DNA from: Pseudobutyrivibrio sp.
GTDB lineage: Bacteria; Bacillota; Clostridia; Lachnospirales; Lachnospiraceae
Direction: 5' to 3'
Assembly (NCBI GenBank): GCA_021442555.1
Contig: JABUSV010000048.1
Span: 1-33,465 of the forward strand
DNA length: 33,465 nucleotides
Shown one piece after another: positions 17,862 to 27,644 of this stretch. Under the pieces are notes generated by a model that had not been told where the DNA came from, searched no databases, and saw only the letters and a list, made by a program, of their open reading frames with translations. A program made the translations under genes and the position numbers. How positions within the stretch are numbered: position 1 is the stretch's first letter; every line of letters begins with the position of its first letter.

Positions 17862-18542
17862 ATGAGTGAAGTAAAAGTAATTAAAGTAGAAGAAAGCATT
17901 TTTGCTGCTAACGATGAAAAAGCCATAGCGACCAGAGAAATGATGACCAAAAACGGTACTTTTTTTGTAAATGTTATGTCTGGTCCTGGTGCAGGAAAGA
18001 CCACAACCTTATCTGCTCTAATTAATCTCATGAAGGACAAATATAAGATTGGTGAGATGGATGTAGATATCGAAACAAGTATAGATGCTCAGCGTGTAGC
18101 TGATGCCACTGGTATTGAATCCCTTCAAATCCATAACGGAGGACTGTGTCACATAGATGCGGATATGACAGCCCGGGCATTTGAAGAGTATGACACCACT
18201 GGCTTTGATCTTATGATATTAGAGAATATCGGCAACATGGTCTGTCCAGCAGAATTTGACACTGGCGCTCACAAGAATATCATGATACTCAGTATTCCAG
18301 AAGGCGATGATAAGCCCCTTAAGTATCCCCTTATGTTCTCTGTCAGCGATATAGTACTAATCAACAAGATTGATACCATAGACTATTTTGACTTTTCCAT
18401 GGAAAAGGTTACTGAGCGTATCTTAAGACTCAATCCTACTGCAAAAATATTCCCTATCAGCGCCAAAACAGGTAAAGGACTTGATGCCGTAGTGGAATGG
18501 TTTGACTTAGAGATACAGAATATCAAATCACTTAGTTTATAA
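17862..18542 (+). CDS. hypB: HypB-family nickel-insertion GTPase
   Basis: SGPGAGKTT P-loop, NGGLCHIDADM metal site, ENIGNMVCPAEFD, INKID G4 motif. Confidence 0.9.
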   Translation: MSEVKVIKVEESIFAANDEKAIATREMMTKNGTFFVNVMSGPGAGKTTTLSALINLMKDKYKIGEMDVDIETSIDAQRVADATGIESLQIHNGGLCHIDADMTARAFEEYDTTGFDLMILENIGNMVCPAEFDTGAHKNIMILSIPEGDDKPLKYPLMFSVSDIVLINKIDTIDYFDFSMEKVTERILRLNPTAKIFPISAKTGKGLDAVVEWFDLEIQNIKSLSL

Positions 18543-19640
18543 CTCGTGTTCAATAATATATGACCTAAGCTGTTCATATATCTTATCCTCATCAGGCGGA
18601 CACCCCATGATACACACATCATAATTCTTGGTACATTTTCCTATGCCAAGATGGCCTGTCTGCCCCTGATGACCTTGTCCTATTGCAATCTGCTCGTGAA
18701 GCTTTGCAAGCAGTCCCTCTTCTTCAAGACGACACAGTGCCGGAACAAGATTCCCGTAGCAGGCACTGCAGGAATCCACCTCATCTACTGTATAAGACAC
18801 CTTAAGAATCTTATCCTGCCTATGAATAGTGTTGTCAAGATTACCCTCGTTTAGATGGATAATCTCAGCACAGGAAAGATCACTTATTCCAGATCCCAAT
18901 TGTTCAGCAAGTGCAATATATGGCACCTCAGATACGTCATAACCCATGATACTGCAGGCAAAGCTGTCAACCAGCACTGGATCCATGGCAGCCATAACAC
19001 AGTTTCTGATTACAGGGTTTCCCCCGTCTTCAAAATCCAAATCTCCACAGATATGATCCACCACAATAAAATCCTGATGTATTCCACAGGATAGATGTGC
19101 TATTGGTGCATGTAAACCAAGAGTGTGGAACTTGCGCTTTTCTGTGTTAGGAATAAGTCCCTTCATGTTTTTAAGAGCGCAGGTAACCTTAGTCTGACAA
19201 TGGCCCTTAATAACAGGTACATTAATTAAAAAATCCACCCTATCCACAACATCACAGATGTTTAAGGCCATTCCTTTACAGTCCACCTCATGATATCCAT
19301 CCTTTTGGGTATCATAAAAAGGCACCTGATACTTTTCAGACAGTTCCTTAAAACCACAGAACTCGTAGGCATCACTGGTCTTGTCTCCTACCCATGAGCC
19401 CTCTAACATCATAATATTATTATGCCCATTATCCTTAAGATATTCTATAATGCCTGCCACCACCTGGGGATGTGTTGTAGCTCCAAATTCTGCAGGAGTT
19501 GGCGCAACAAGGTTAGGCTTAATTCCAACCATTGTATCCTTAGAGGGTATCAACGATATCAAATCAGCCTTATCCAAAAGCTCTTTTGTCATATCCTTGT
19601 AATCGGTTCCATAAATCTTAAAAAGCTGGTTTTTATCCAT
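18537..19640 (-). CDS. DUF362-family protein with Cys-rich C-terminus
   Basis: GIKPNLVAP, NVPVIKGHCQTKVTCALKNMKGLIP core; later CSACYGNLVPALCRLEEEGL and GIGKCTKNYDVCIMGCPPDED. Confidence 0.8.
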   Translation of the reverse strand: MDKNQLFKIYGTDYKDMTKELLDKADLISLIPSKDTMVGIKPNLVAPTPAEFGATTHPQVVAGIIEYLKDNGHNNIMMLEGSWVGDKTSDAYEFCGFKELSEKYQVPFYDTQKDGYHEVDCKGMALNICDVVDRVDFLINVPVIKGHCQTKVTCALKNMKGLIPNTEKRKFHTLGLHAPIAHLSCGIHQDFIVVDHICGDLDFEDGGNPVIRNCVMAAMDPVLVDSFACSIMGYDVSEVPYIALAEQLGSGISDLSCAEIIHLNEGNLDNTIHRQDKILKVSYTVDEVDSCSACYGNLVPALCRLEEEGLLAKLHEQIAIGQGHQGQTGHLGIGKCTKNYDVCIMGCPPDEDKIYEQLRSYIIEHEL

Positions 19641-20595
19641 TAATCATCCTTGTCACTTCCTCAACTGTAGGCATTACTCTTAATGCTCCCTTACGAGTTG
19701 TAATAATAGATGCTGCTGCATTGGCAAAGTTAAGCATCTCAAAAAGAGCTGCCTCATCCAAGTCTTTATAACCGTGCTCCAATACATAGTGCAAACAGCA
19801 GGCTCCAAAGGTATCTCCTGCACCTGTAGTCTCTACAGTGTCCTGTCTTATATATGCATCTGCATGGGCTCTGTGGCCATTACAGTATGCGCGGCTTCCG
19901 TCTTTTCCCAGTGATAACAGAATAAGTGGAATATGATATGTATCTGAAAGCTTTGCTACCGCCTCATCGTAATCGTCTATTCCTGTAAACCACTGTATTT
20001 CATTATCTGATATCTTTAGTACATGACATTTGCCAAGTCCATATTCTAACTGTTGTCTCATGATATCCATTGATGGCCACAGTGATTCTCTGATATTAGG
20101 ATCAAAGGAAATAATGCAGTTATTAGCCATAGCCACATCAATAGCATGCTTAGTCGCGGCTCTTACGCCATCATGAGTCATGGAAAGTGTTCCAAAGTGA
20201 AATATTTTTGCCTGACTAATCAACTCATCATCAACCTCTTTTATATCCAACATCATGTCGGCGCCAGGATTACGATAAAATGAAAAGCTTCTGTCTCCTG
20301 TCTCATCATTTTCTACAAAAGCCAATGTGGTTCTTGCTTCTTTTCCTACAACAAGACCTGTTGTATCTATACCTATATCCTGCAAAATAGTTTTGAGCTT
20401 AAGCCCGAAAATATCCTCTCCCACCTTGCCAATAAATGCACATTTATGACCAAGGTTTAAAAGCATACTTAAAACATTACATGGTGCTCCTCCAGGATTT
20501 GCTTCAAATAAGCCATTGCCCTGAGGGCTTATACCTGAAGATATAAAATCTATAAGCAGCTCACCAAGCGCTACTACATCGTATTTTTTATCCAT
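19633..20595 (-). CDS. PfkB-family carbohydrate kinase, probable fructokinase
   Basis: VVALGELLIDF, NPGGAPCNVLSML, TTGAGDTFGACCL; sits in a sucrose/fructan operon. Confidence 0.9.
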   Translation of the reverse strand: MDKKYDVVALGELLIDFISSGISPQGNGLFEANPGGAPCNVLSMLLNLGHKCAFIGKVGEDIFGLKLKTILQDIGIDTTGLVVGKEARTTLAFVENDETGDRSFSFYRNPGADMMLDIKEVDDELISQAKIFHFGTLSMTHDGVRAATKHAIDVAMANNCIISFDPNIRESLWPSMDIMRQQLEYGLGKCHVLKISDNEIQWFTGIDDYDEAVAKLSDTYHIPLILLSLGKDGSRAYCNGHRAHADAYIRQDTVETTGAGDTFGACCLHYVLEHGYKDLDEAALFEMLNFANAAASIITTRKGALRVMPTVEEVTRMING

Positions 20596-21572
20596 TATGT
20601 ACTCTCTCTTTTAACTAATGATACCGGAAGTAACGATCTTGTTGGAACAGCATCTCCATCATTCTTATGAATGAGCATCTCTATAGCCATCTGAGCCATT
20701 TCCTTAATAGGCTGATGAATAGTTGTGATGCTTGGGGTAGTCAGAGAAGATACAATAACATCATCAAAACCCACTACCTTTATTTCTTCCGGGATTTTAA
20801 TCCCATGCTTTGCGCAAACCTGAATAACCTGCGCGGCAATCAAATCACTGCTGGCAAATATTCCATCAACATCCTTGTGATTGAGCACACATTCCTCTAA
20901 AAAATCTCTGTACTCCAGATTATTATATTGTTTTATATTGGTGGCTATCTCATAGTGCTTCACCTGATACTTTTCGCACACTTCTATAAAAGCGTTAGCT
21001 CTGGCATCAGCAGGCATAGCAGTCTCATGCACACCGCTAATATGTAATAGATTGCGACATCCCCGTTCTATCAGATGCTCTGTTGCCATGCGTCCGCCCT
21101 GAGCATTATCACACTCTATGGAAGCATCACCATTTTCCAAATATCGTTCCAGGGTAATAATAGGAATATTACTGCCCTTGAATTCATCTATGGATACAAC
21201 TGCAGAGCCAAGAATTATTCCCGCCACGCGGTTGCTGGTACACATCTCAAGATATTCTCTTGTCTTGGCATCCTTTCCCTGGGAATTACATAAGATAATC
21301 TTGTATCCTCTCTTATACGCTTCATTCTCCAGATTGCTGATAAGCTCACTGAAATATGGATGCTTTATGTGAGGCATGATTACACCAATAGTATTGGTAG
21401 ATTTTTTTGAGAGGCTTCTGGCCACCTCATTTGGGTGGTAGTTGAGCTTTTTCATTGCCTCATATACCTTTTGACGGGTCTCATCGCTGATATATCCCCT
21501 GTTATTCAATACTCGAGATACTGTGGTTACTGTAAGTCCAGTCTCAGCTGCCACATCTTTTAATGTTGCCAT
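20595..21572 (-). CDS. LacI-family transcriptional regulator
   Basis: ATLKDVAAETGLTVTTVSRVLNNRGYISDETRQKVYEAMKKLNYHPNEVARSL HTH plus periplasmic-binding-like effector domain. Confidence 0.95.
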   Translation of the reverse strand: MATLKDVAAETGLTVTTVSRVLNNRGYISDETRQKVYEAMKKLNYHPNEVARSLSKKSTNTIGVIMPHIKHPYFSELISNLENEAYKRGYKIILCNSQGKDAKTREYLEMCTSNRVAGIILGSAVVSIDEFKGSNIPIITLERYLENGDASIECDNAQGGRMATEHLIERGCRNLLHISGVHETAMPADARANAFIEVCEKYQVKHYEIATNIKQYNNLEYRDFLEECVLNHKDVDGIFASSDLIAAQVIQVCAKHGIKIPEEIKVVGFDDVIVSSLTTPSITTIHQPIKEMAQMAIEMLIHKNDGDAVPTRSLLPVSLVKREST

Positions 21573-23023
21573 AACTCCTCCATTCGATAGACGGTTACCT
21601 TGGGCTTAAAATCGCTCTCCCAAACTATCGTATTTGTATTCCCACTAAGAAGATATGCCCCAAGTAATAAGTTATCCCCCTGGGTCACTTCAAGAATATT
21701 ATAATCTATTGCAAGGAAAATTCCACGTGACTCTGGTAACATTTTATAGCTTTTATCATCAATGATAATGGTTCTTTCAGCTGCTTGATATGATATTTTT
21801 GTATCACCTGAAAAAAATGTCCAGTTACAATCGCCAACATCCTCTATTACAAGATTAAACGGGCCCTTATCAGGCACCTTATCACAGACAACAAATCTGT
21901 CTGCCACTTCTTTGGGAAGCTTCATGCTAAGACTAAGTGCATCCTCTAATCTACATAAAGAAAGCTCTCTGGGATATCCCATGGCACCATTGTAGTTAAT
22001 ACCGTTGGCATTAAGCTTAAGCCATGGTATTTGAATAGTTCTGTCCTTAATCCCCGAATAGCTTTGAGCTGCATAAGGCACTTTATTGGCATATGCTTCA
22101 TGTTTGATGCCATCTGTTTTAAACTCATATCCATCAAAATCGCCTGCATAAAAGAAACCATCAGCAGCAATAAATACCCATACTTCCCTGCCATCCACAT
22201 TAAAAGGTATAAGATCAGGACACTCCCAGGCATCAGGAAGTGTTAGACGTTGTGTCGGATTCCAGTTATATAAATCCTTGGATCTAAAGATGCCAAAATC
22301 ATTGGCATCAATATATAAAACCATGATATAGGCATCACTTTTTTCATGCCAAAATACCTTGGGATCTCTCGTTTCTTTGGTTATAACATCCACGCAGACA
22401 CCAGGCTGTTTTTCTAGAGTCAATCCTCCATCTTGGCTTATGGCCATACGCTGTGTAGGCAGCTTACTCTGACTCCATCTGGTGGCGCCAGCTGCAGTAT
22501 AAAAGAAATACAGCTTATCATCTTTTTTTATGCCACTGCCAGAAAACATCATACCGTTTTCATCAGGAAATAATACAACATCATGTTGTATCCAGTTCAC
22601 AAGGTCAGTACTTGTAGCATGGCCCCACATCATATTATCCCAGATACAGTTAAAAGGATTATATTGAAAATACAGATGATAGTATTGCCCATCATATACC
22701 AGCCCATTAGGGTCGTTAATCCAACCATGATTTGCAGTAAAATGTAAACAAGGTCTGGGCTCCACATTATTGTATGGCATGTTCTCATTTCTTATGGAAT
22801 TCAAATATTCATCCGAAAAATCCCCTTCAAAATCAATATCTTTTCCTATATATTCTGATACCAGAACAGAGGCAAAATACTCTTCACAGTATCCTGCCTC
22901 CTGTTTTTGAATGAATGGTATATTAAATTCGTGTATCTTTTCGCCCTCACAAAAGAGGGACAGATACTCATGGGTACCTTTTTTGTTAATTGGAAACCAC
23001 AAGTACTTTTTTTCTATATGCAT
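21560..23023 (-). CDS. GH32 sucrose/fructan hydrolase, intracellular
   Basis: WINDPNGLVYDGQYYHLYFQYNP, TRDPKVFW and WECPDLI motifs; no signal peptide. Confidence 0.93.
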   Translation of the reverse strand: MHIEKKYLWFPINKKGTHEYLSLFCEGEKIHEFNIPFIQKQEAGYCEEYFASVLVSEYIGKDIDFEGDFSDEYLNSIRNENMPYNNVEPRPCLHFTANHGWINDPNGLVYDGQYYHLYFQYNPFNCIWDNMMWGHATSTDLVNWIQHDVVLFPDENGMMFSGSGIKKDDKLYFFYTAAGATRWSQSKLPTQRMAISQDGGLTLEKQPGVCVDVITKETRDPKVFWHEKSDAYIMVLYIDANDFGIFRSKDLYNWNPTQRLTLPDAWECPDLIPFNVDGREVWVFIAADGFFYAGDFDGYEFKTDGIKHEAYANKVPYAAQSYSGIKDRTIQIPWLKLNANGINYNGAMGYPRELSLCRLEDALSLSMKLPKEVADRFVVCDKVPDKGPFNLVIEDVGDCNWTFFSGDTKISYQAAERTIIIDDKSYKMLPESRGIFLAIDYNILEVTQGDNLLLGAYLLSGNTNTIVWESDFKPKVTVYRMEELWQH

Positions 23024-23032
23024 ACCTTCTCC

Positions 23033-24448
23033 TTAAGAATGAGTTATCTCAAACTCCTTTGATTCAAAGTCTGCCACAAGTCTTGCAAAATCTCCACCAT
23101 TTTTTCTCACAATCACAAGATGCTTATCATCACACTCTTCCAGTTCAAAGCTTCCATCAAAGGCCCTGTGTGTATTTCTAAATCTCATAAGATCAAGTAA
23201 AGATTGAACCACAGGCCTTTTTATTTCATCATCAATCTCTTCGATGGTGTAATAGTGTCTGTTGATGTTGCGTCCCACCTTGGTCTCCTCCAAAAGCTTT
23301 AAATCATTTTGACCAGCCAAAAGTCCTACATAATATATCTGTGGTATACCGGGTGCAAAAAGCTGAACAGCTCTTGCCAATAGATATGCTTTGTCGTCAT
23401 CTCCCAATGCAGAATAATAGCTGCAATTAACCTGATATATATCAAGATTGTTATAAGCTGCGGTGTTGTATATCTTTTTGACGTTTGCACCGTATTTAAA
23501 TATGTCTTCCTTGGTTCTTTCTATCTCCTCATCTGGAAGAAGATCCTTTACATCTACCACTCCTATTCCATCGTGAGTATCAAGGGTGGTAAACTGCTTT
23601 CTTGGGCAGATTCTCAGCCAATTCTTAAGATACTGGGTCTGACCATAATATAATGCATTGATAAGAAGCATCGGAAGAGCAAAATCATATACATAGTAAT
23701 CTTTTCCTGCTATCTTTTTTTGCATGGTGTAATGCTCATGAATCTCAGGAAGAAGAACAGTACCAAAAGGTTCAACTATTTTATCGCACTCTCCTATGAA
23801 CTCCCAAATATCAGGCTCTATGAAAAAACAGCTGGTACCTGCTTTTTTGGTGGCATAGGCAAAAGCATCCAATCTAACCAACGCCGCGTTGTGTTTACAA
23901 AGAGTCTCCAAGTTATCTCTTATAAAAGCCTTGGCTCTATCAGACTTGCAGTTGATATCTATTTGCTCCTCATCAAAAGTACACCATACTTTTTCTGTGG
24001 TGCCATCAAAAAACTTAGCGTCTACATAAGGTGCTCTTGGTTTTCTCTTATAGATGACATCTACCTCCTCAGGTGTAGGTTCTCCATTATCCCAGAAATC
24101 CTTATATCTTATGAATAAATCCTTATATTCAGATTCATCTTTTTTCTCCAGAAAGTCCTTGTAATACTCACTCTGAGCAGATATGTGATTTATCATATAG
24201 TCAAACATCAGATAATAGTTTTGCGCCAAAGCATCAATGTCAGACCAATCTCCAAAGGCAGGATCTACAACATGATAGTTGGTAGGTGCGAATCCTCTGT
24301 CACCAGATGAAGGAAAAAATGGAAGGACATGAACACCTCCTATTGCATCTTTAAAATGCTTATCCAGTACATACTTCAAGTCCTTTAGATTGTTGCCCAT
24401 GCAATCAGCATAGGTAATAAGCATGCATTTATTCTCCAATTTTCTCAT
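23033..24448 (-). CDS. gtfA: GH13 subfamily 18 glycoside phosphorylase, probable sucrose phosphorylase
   Basis: ITYADCMGNNLKDLKYVLD, GGVHVLPFFPSSGDRGF, VRLDAFAYATKKAGTSCFF, LPEIHEHY, TLDTHDGIGVVD, PGIPQIYYVGLLAGQND. Confidence 0.88.
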   Translation of the reverse strand: MRKLENKCMLITYADCMGNNLKDLKYVLDKHFKDAIGGVHVLPFFPSSGDRGFAPTNYHVVDPAFGDWSDIDALAQNYYLMFDYMINHISAQSEYYKDFLEKKDESEYKDLFIRYKDFWDNGEPTPEEVDVIYKRKPRAPYVDAKFFDGTTEKVWCTFDEEQIDINCKSDRAKAFIRDNLETLCKHNAALVRLDAFAYATKKAGTSCFFIEPDIWEFIGECDKIVEPFGTVLLPEIHEHYTMQKKIAGKDYYVYDFALPMLLINALYYGQTQYLKNWLRICPRKQFTTLDTHDGIGVVDVKDLLPDEEIERTKEDIFKYGANVKKIYNTAAYNNLDIYQVNCSYYSALGDDDKAYLLARAVQLFAPGIPQIYYVGLLAGQNDLKLLEETKVGRNINRHYYTIEEIDDEIKRPVVQSLLDLMRFRNTHRAFDGSFELEECDDKHLVIVRKNGGDFARLVADFESKEFEITHS

Positions 24449-25302
24449 TTCACCGCTCCTGCTGTTACACCTTCAACGATATATCGCTGTAGGAAAATAT
24501 ATAGTATCAATATAGGTAACATGGCCAATAACAAGGCGGCCATAATAAGTCCCATATCTGTAGAATAGGTGCCATAAAACACCTTGGTTGCAATAGGTAT
24601 TGTATAAAGCTCCTTGCGTCCTAATACCAGTGATGGTAACAGGTAATCATTCCAAAATGCCATTGCATCAATGATGGCAACTGTAGCTATGGTAGGCTTA
24701 AGCAATGGAAATACTATCATCCAAAAAGTCTGCCATCTGCTGCAGCCATCTATTCTAGCAGCCTCCTCCAAGGAAATAGGCACATTGGTTTTGATTGAAC
24801 CATGGAACATAAAGGTTGCCATGGATAAGGAAAAACCTACATGCATAAATATCAGGGTTGCCCTGTGATTTAGGATTCCAAAGATTCCACCGTATAAGGA
24901 TACAAGAGGAATCATTAGTACCTGAAATGGAATAACCATAGATGCAATCATCAATACAAAAACTATTTTTCCAAACTTCCAGTTATTTCTTTGAATTACA
25001 AAGGCTGTCATGGAAGACAACAGTATTGTAAAAATGGTCGCTAAAGTTGTTATAATTACAGAATTTCCAAAAGACTGCCAGAACTTCATTTTTTCCATAG
25101 CCTTAGGAAAATTAGCAAGTGTAAAACCATGCTTTCCTATCAGTGCAAGAGGCTGACCAACAATATCTGATTTAACCTTGAATACATTGATAATTACCAT
25201 GTAAAAAGGAAAGATAAAACAGAATAAAAGTACAGCTAATATGACTATCATAATTGTATGACGTATTAATCTATTGATTCTGGCTTTTTTGTTAGCATCC
25301 AT
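24445..25302 (-). CDS. Carbohydrate ABC transporter permease (MalG-like)
   Basis: Multi-TM protein; EEAARIDGCSRWQTFWMIVFPLLKP EAA loop. Confidence 0.93.
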   Translation of the reverse strand: MDANKKARINRLIRHTIMIVILAVLLFCFIFPFYMVIINVFKVKSDIVGQPLALIGKHGFTLANFPKAMEKMKFWQSFGNSVIITTLATIFTILLSSMTAFVIQRNNWKFGKIVFVLMIASMVIPFQVLMIPLVSLYGGIFGILNHRATLIFMHVGFSLSMATFMFHGSIKTNVPISLEEAARIDGCSRWQTFWMIVFPLLKPTIATVAIIDAMAFWNDYLLPSLVLGRKELYTIPIATKVFYGTYSTDMGLIMAALLLAMLPILILYIFLQRYIVEGVTAGAVK

Positions 25303-26183
25303 TACGCTTCTACCTCCCCTTTCTTACCTGCCCAAACCTGAAGTCCGCCTATGATTGCGCAGATTACAAATAAAATAAGTGCCTCAGCCTGACCTTTTCC
25401 ATAATTTTTGTTAATAAATGCCTCGTTATACACCTGCATTGCTGCAAGTACTGAGGTTCCGTATGGATTACCGTTGGTCAATGAAAAATTCACATCATAA
25501 ACCATAAAACATCTGGTTATGGATAAGAACAGACACTGAACAAAGGATGAGGTCATAAGTGGTACCGATATATGTATAATGGACTGACTTCCAGTACATC
25601 CATCAATTTTCGCAGCTTCGATTACATCCTCAGATACGCTCATAAATCCGGCTACATATATAAGCATCATGTAGCCTGCATACTGCCAGACAGATACTAT
25701 AATCAAACAAGCCATAGAACCAATCTCTGTTGACAGCCAGGAGGATGACAGTAATGGGCTGTTTATTGCTTCTCCCACCGCAACAAAAGCCTTGTTAAAT
25801 ACAAACTTCCAAACATAACCAAGCACAATTCCTCCGATTAGATTTGGAATAAAAAATCCCGCTCTAAAAAAATTCTGTCCTTTTATCTTGCTTGTAACCA
25901 TAAAAGCAAGAATAAAAGCCAATGTATTAATAAGTATTACTGCAATAAATGCATATATAAATGTTCTCCCCAGGGACTGCCAGTATGCAGTATCATTAAA
26001 GGCCAAAATGAAATTTTCAAGGCCAACAAAAGGCTTTTCTTTTGACACTCCGTCCCAGCTTGTGAATGTCAGATAAATACCATAAATAAATGGAATAATA
26101 ACCACTGACAAAAATATGAAGGTTGATACACCAGCAAATAATAAATATTGTCGCACTTTGTAGCCCAAGGTATTTGTCTTCAT
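25302..26183 (-). CDS. Carbohydrate ABC transporter permease (MalF-like)
   Basis: Multi-TM protein; EAAKIDGCTGSQSIIHISVPLM EAA loop. AAGGGG supports ATG at 26183 over the TTG at 26201. Confidence 0.93.
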   Translation of the reverse strand: MKTNTLGYKVRQYLLFAGVSTFIFLSVVIIPFIYGIYLTFTSWDGVSKEKPFVGLENFILAFNDTAYWQSLGRTFIYAFIAVILINTLAFILAFMVTSKIKGQNFFRAGFFIPNLIGGIVLGYVWKFVFNKAFVAVGEAINSPLLSSSWLSTEIGSMACLIIVSVWQYAGYMMLIYVAGFMSVSEDVIEAAKIDGCTGSQSIIHISVPLMTSSFVQCLFLSITRCFMVYDVNFSLTNGNPYGTSVLAAMQVYNEAFINKNYGKGQAEALILFVICAIIGGLQVWAGKKGEVEA

Positions 26184-26206
26184 AGCATTTTCCCCTTTCA
26201 AAATAA

Positions 26207-26249
26207 CTAATTATGGAGGGAGCTAATGCCCCCTCCAAGAGGTAATTAG
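26207..26249 (-). other. Intercistronic mRNA hairpin between SBP and malF-like gene
   Basis: Outer arms CTAATTA/TAATTAG and inner arms TGGAGGG/CCCTCCA; the SBP stop codon lies in the outer arm; no T-tract strong enough for a clear terminator. Confidence 0.6.
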
Positions 26250-27580
26250 TGAGCAATAGGTGTAGCACCCTTGAAATAATCAACCATAGCCTGTGCCAAC
26301 TCATCACGAGTCATCTTCTCATCAAGATATTTTTGCATAAGCTCCTGTCCTACCACTGTCATGTGGTCATCTGGAAGGTAGTTGTAGTTTGCAATAAGAT
26401 TGTTTCCATCTGCATAAGCCTTTACAGATGATGAAAGTGGATCAAGGGCTGAAGCGTCAATATTGTCAAAGGCAGGAACAAGTAAGCACTGCTCTGTGAG
26501 GAATGCATTACCATCTGCTTCAAAAACAATCCAGTTGAGAAAATCCTTAGCTGCCTGCCGCTGAGCTTCTGATGTATTATCTGTAGAATCTACGATAAAG
26601 TACTTAGAACCACCACCGCAAAGCTTTGTATTCATGCCATCTTCCATATTCTGAGGTACAGGCATGATTCCCATATTCTCGGTATAATCATACTGATTGA
26701 GAACTGACCAGTCCCAGTTACCGCCGAACATGAAAGCAACCTCACCTTCAGCAAGCTTCATTGAAGACTCTTCTCTGTCAGCGTTAGCTGCTGAACCCTT
26801 TGCGTAGTTGTATTTAATCAAAGTATCAAAGGTATCCATCATGGAATTGAACTTCGCATTTGATGCCATATCCTCTGAGCCTGCTAACAAGCCATTTACA
26901 AAGGCATCTGGATCAGCCTGCTGCTCATAGATTTCTGCTGCATAGTGTGCACCAAGTGACCAGTATTCACTAAGAATAGCTACAGGTTTTTCCATACCGC
27001 CTGCTACAAGCCTATCCAAAAGAGCTGTAAAGCTGTCTAATGTTGCATAATCTGTAGGATTAAAGGTCTCTCCCGTAATAGATTCGATAGCATCTGCATT
27101 ATAGATGATGCCTCTTGCTTCTACACAAGTTGGAAATCCTGCAACCTTGCCATCTACTGTAATTGCAAGATTTGTATGTGATACCCACTCTTCATTGCTA
27201 AGGTCTGTAGCGTAGTCAGCCGCAAGACTGTATACATCCTTAGGATCTACCATAGCGATAGTATATGGATCGTTTGATGCATATCTTGTAGATAACTGCG
27301 ATGCAACTGTTGTATCTGTATCAGCACAGTATACTTCCACTTCTACTCCAGTTGATTCCTTATAAGCCTCAGCCATCTCTTCAAACTGTGTCTGAACCTC
27401 AACCTTGGAATTTAAGATTGTAATCTTTACATCATCTGTTGATGCACCTGCATCCTCTGTTGCTGCTGTGCTGTTGTTATCTGTTGTGCCAGCTGCACCA
27501 GAACCCTCTGTGTTGCCACAGGCTACCATGGAAACAACCATCGCTGTTGCCATAAGTAAACTCAATACTTTTTTCTTCAT
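26246..27580 (-). CDS. Extracellular sugar-binding lipoprotein (CUT1 SBP)
   Basis: MKKKVLSLLMATAMVVSMVACGNTEG lipoprotein signal and SBP_bac-type body. AAGGAGGATAAC precedes ATG 27580, so the ORF-track start at 27622 is probably too early. Confidence 0.92.
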   Translation of the reverse strand: MKKKVLSLLMATAMVVSMVACGNTEGSGAAGTTDNNSTAATEDAGASTDDVKITILNSKVEVQTQFEEMAEAYKESTGVEVEVYCADTDTTVASQLSTRYASNDPYTIAMVDPKDVYSLAADYATDLSNEEWVSHTNLAITVDGKVAGFPTCVEARGIIYNADAIESITGETFNPTDYATLDSFTALLDRLVAGGMEKPVAILSEYWSLGAHYAAEIYEQQADPDAFVNGLLAGSEDMASNAKFNSMMDTFDTLIKYNYAKGSAANADREESSMKLAEGEVAFMFGGNWDWSVLNQYDYTENMGIMPVPQNMEDGMNTKLCGGGSKYFIVDSTDNTSEAQRQAAKDFLNWIVFEADGNAFLTEQCLLVPAFDNIDASALDPLSSSVKAYADGNNLIANYNYLPDDHMTVVGQELMQKYLDEKMTRDELAQAMVDYFKGATPIAH

Positions 27581-27644
27581 GTTATCCTCCTTCTCAAAAA
27601 CATGTGGTTTATTATGTAGCAAATCCTAACATCATGTTTCCGCT

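Noticed and set aside
17675-18040. 121-aa minus-strand ORF with a hydrophobic stretch
   Set aside because: Runs antisense through the hypB P-loop region and the divergent promoter; better explained as non-coding.
18840-19100. Possible CxxC ferredoxin domain in DUF362
   Set aside because: Cys are clustered but do not form a standard CxxCxxCxxxC ferredoxin motif, so only generic metal binding is suggested.
23720-24118. 132-aa plus-strand ORF
   Set aside because: Antisense to the GH13 gene, which has full catalytic motifs.
26017-26307. 96-aa minus-strand ORF over the SBP/malF junction
   Set aside because: Out of frame with both real genes and passes through the hairpin.
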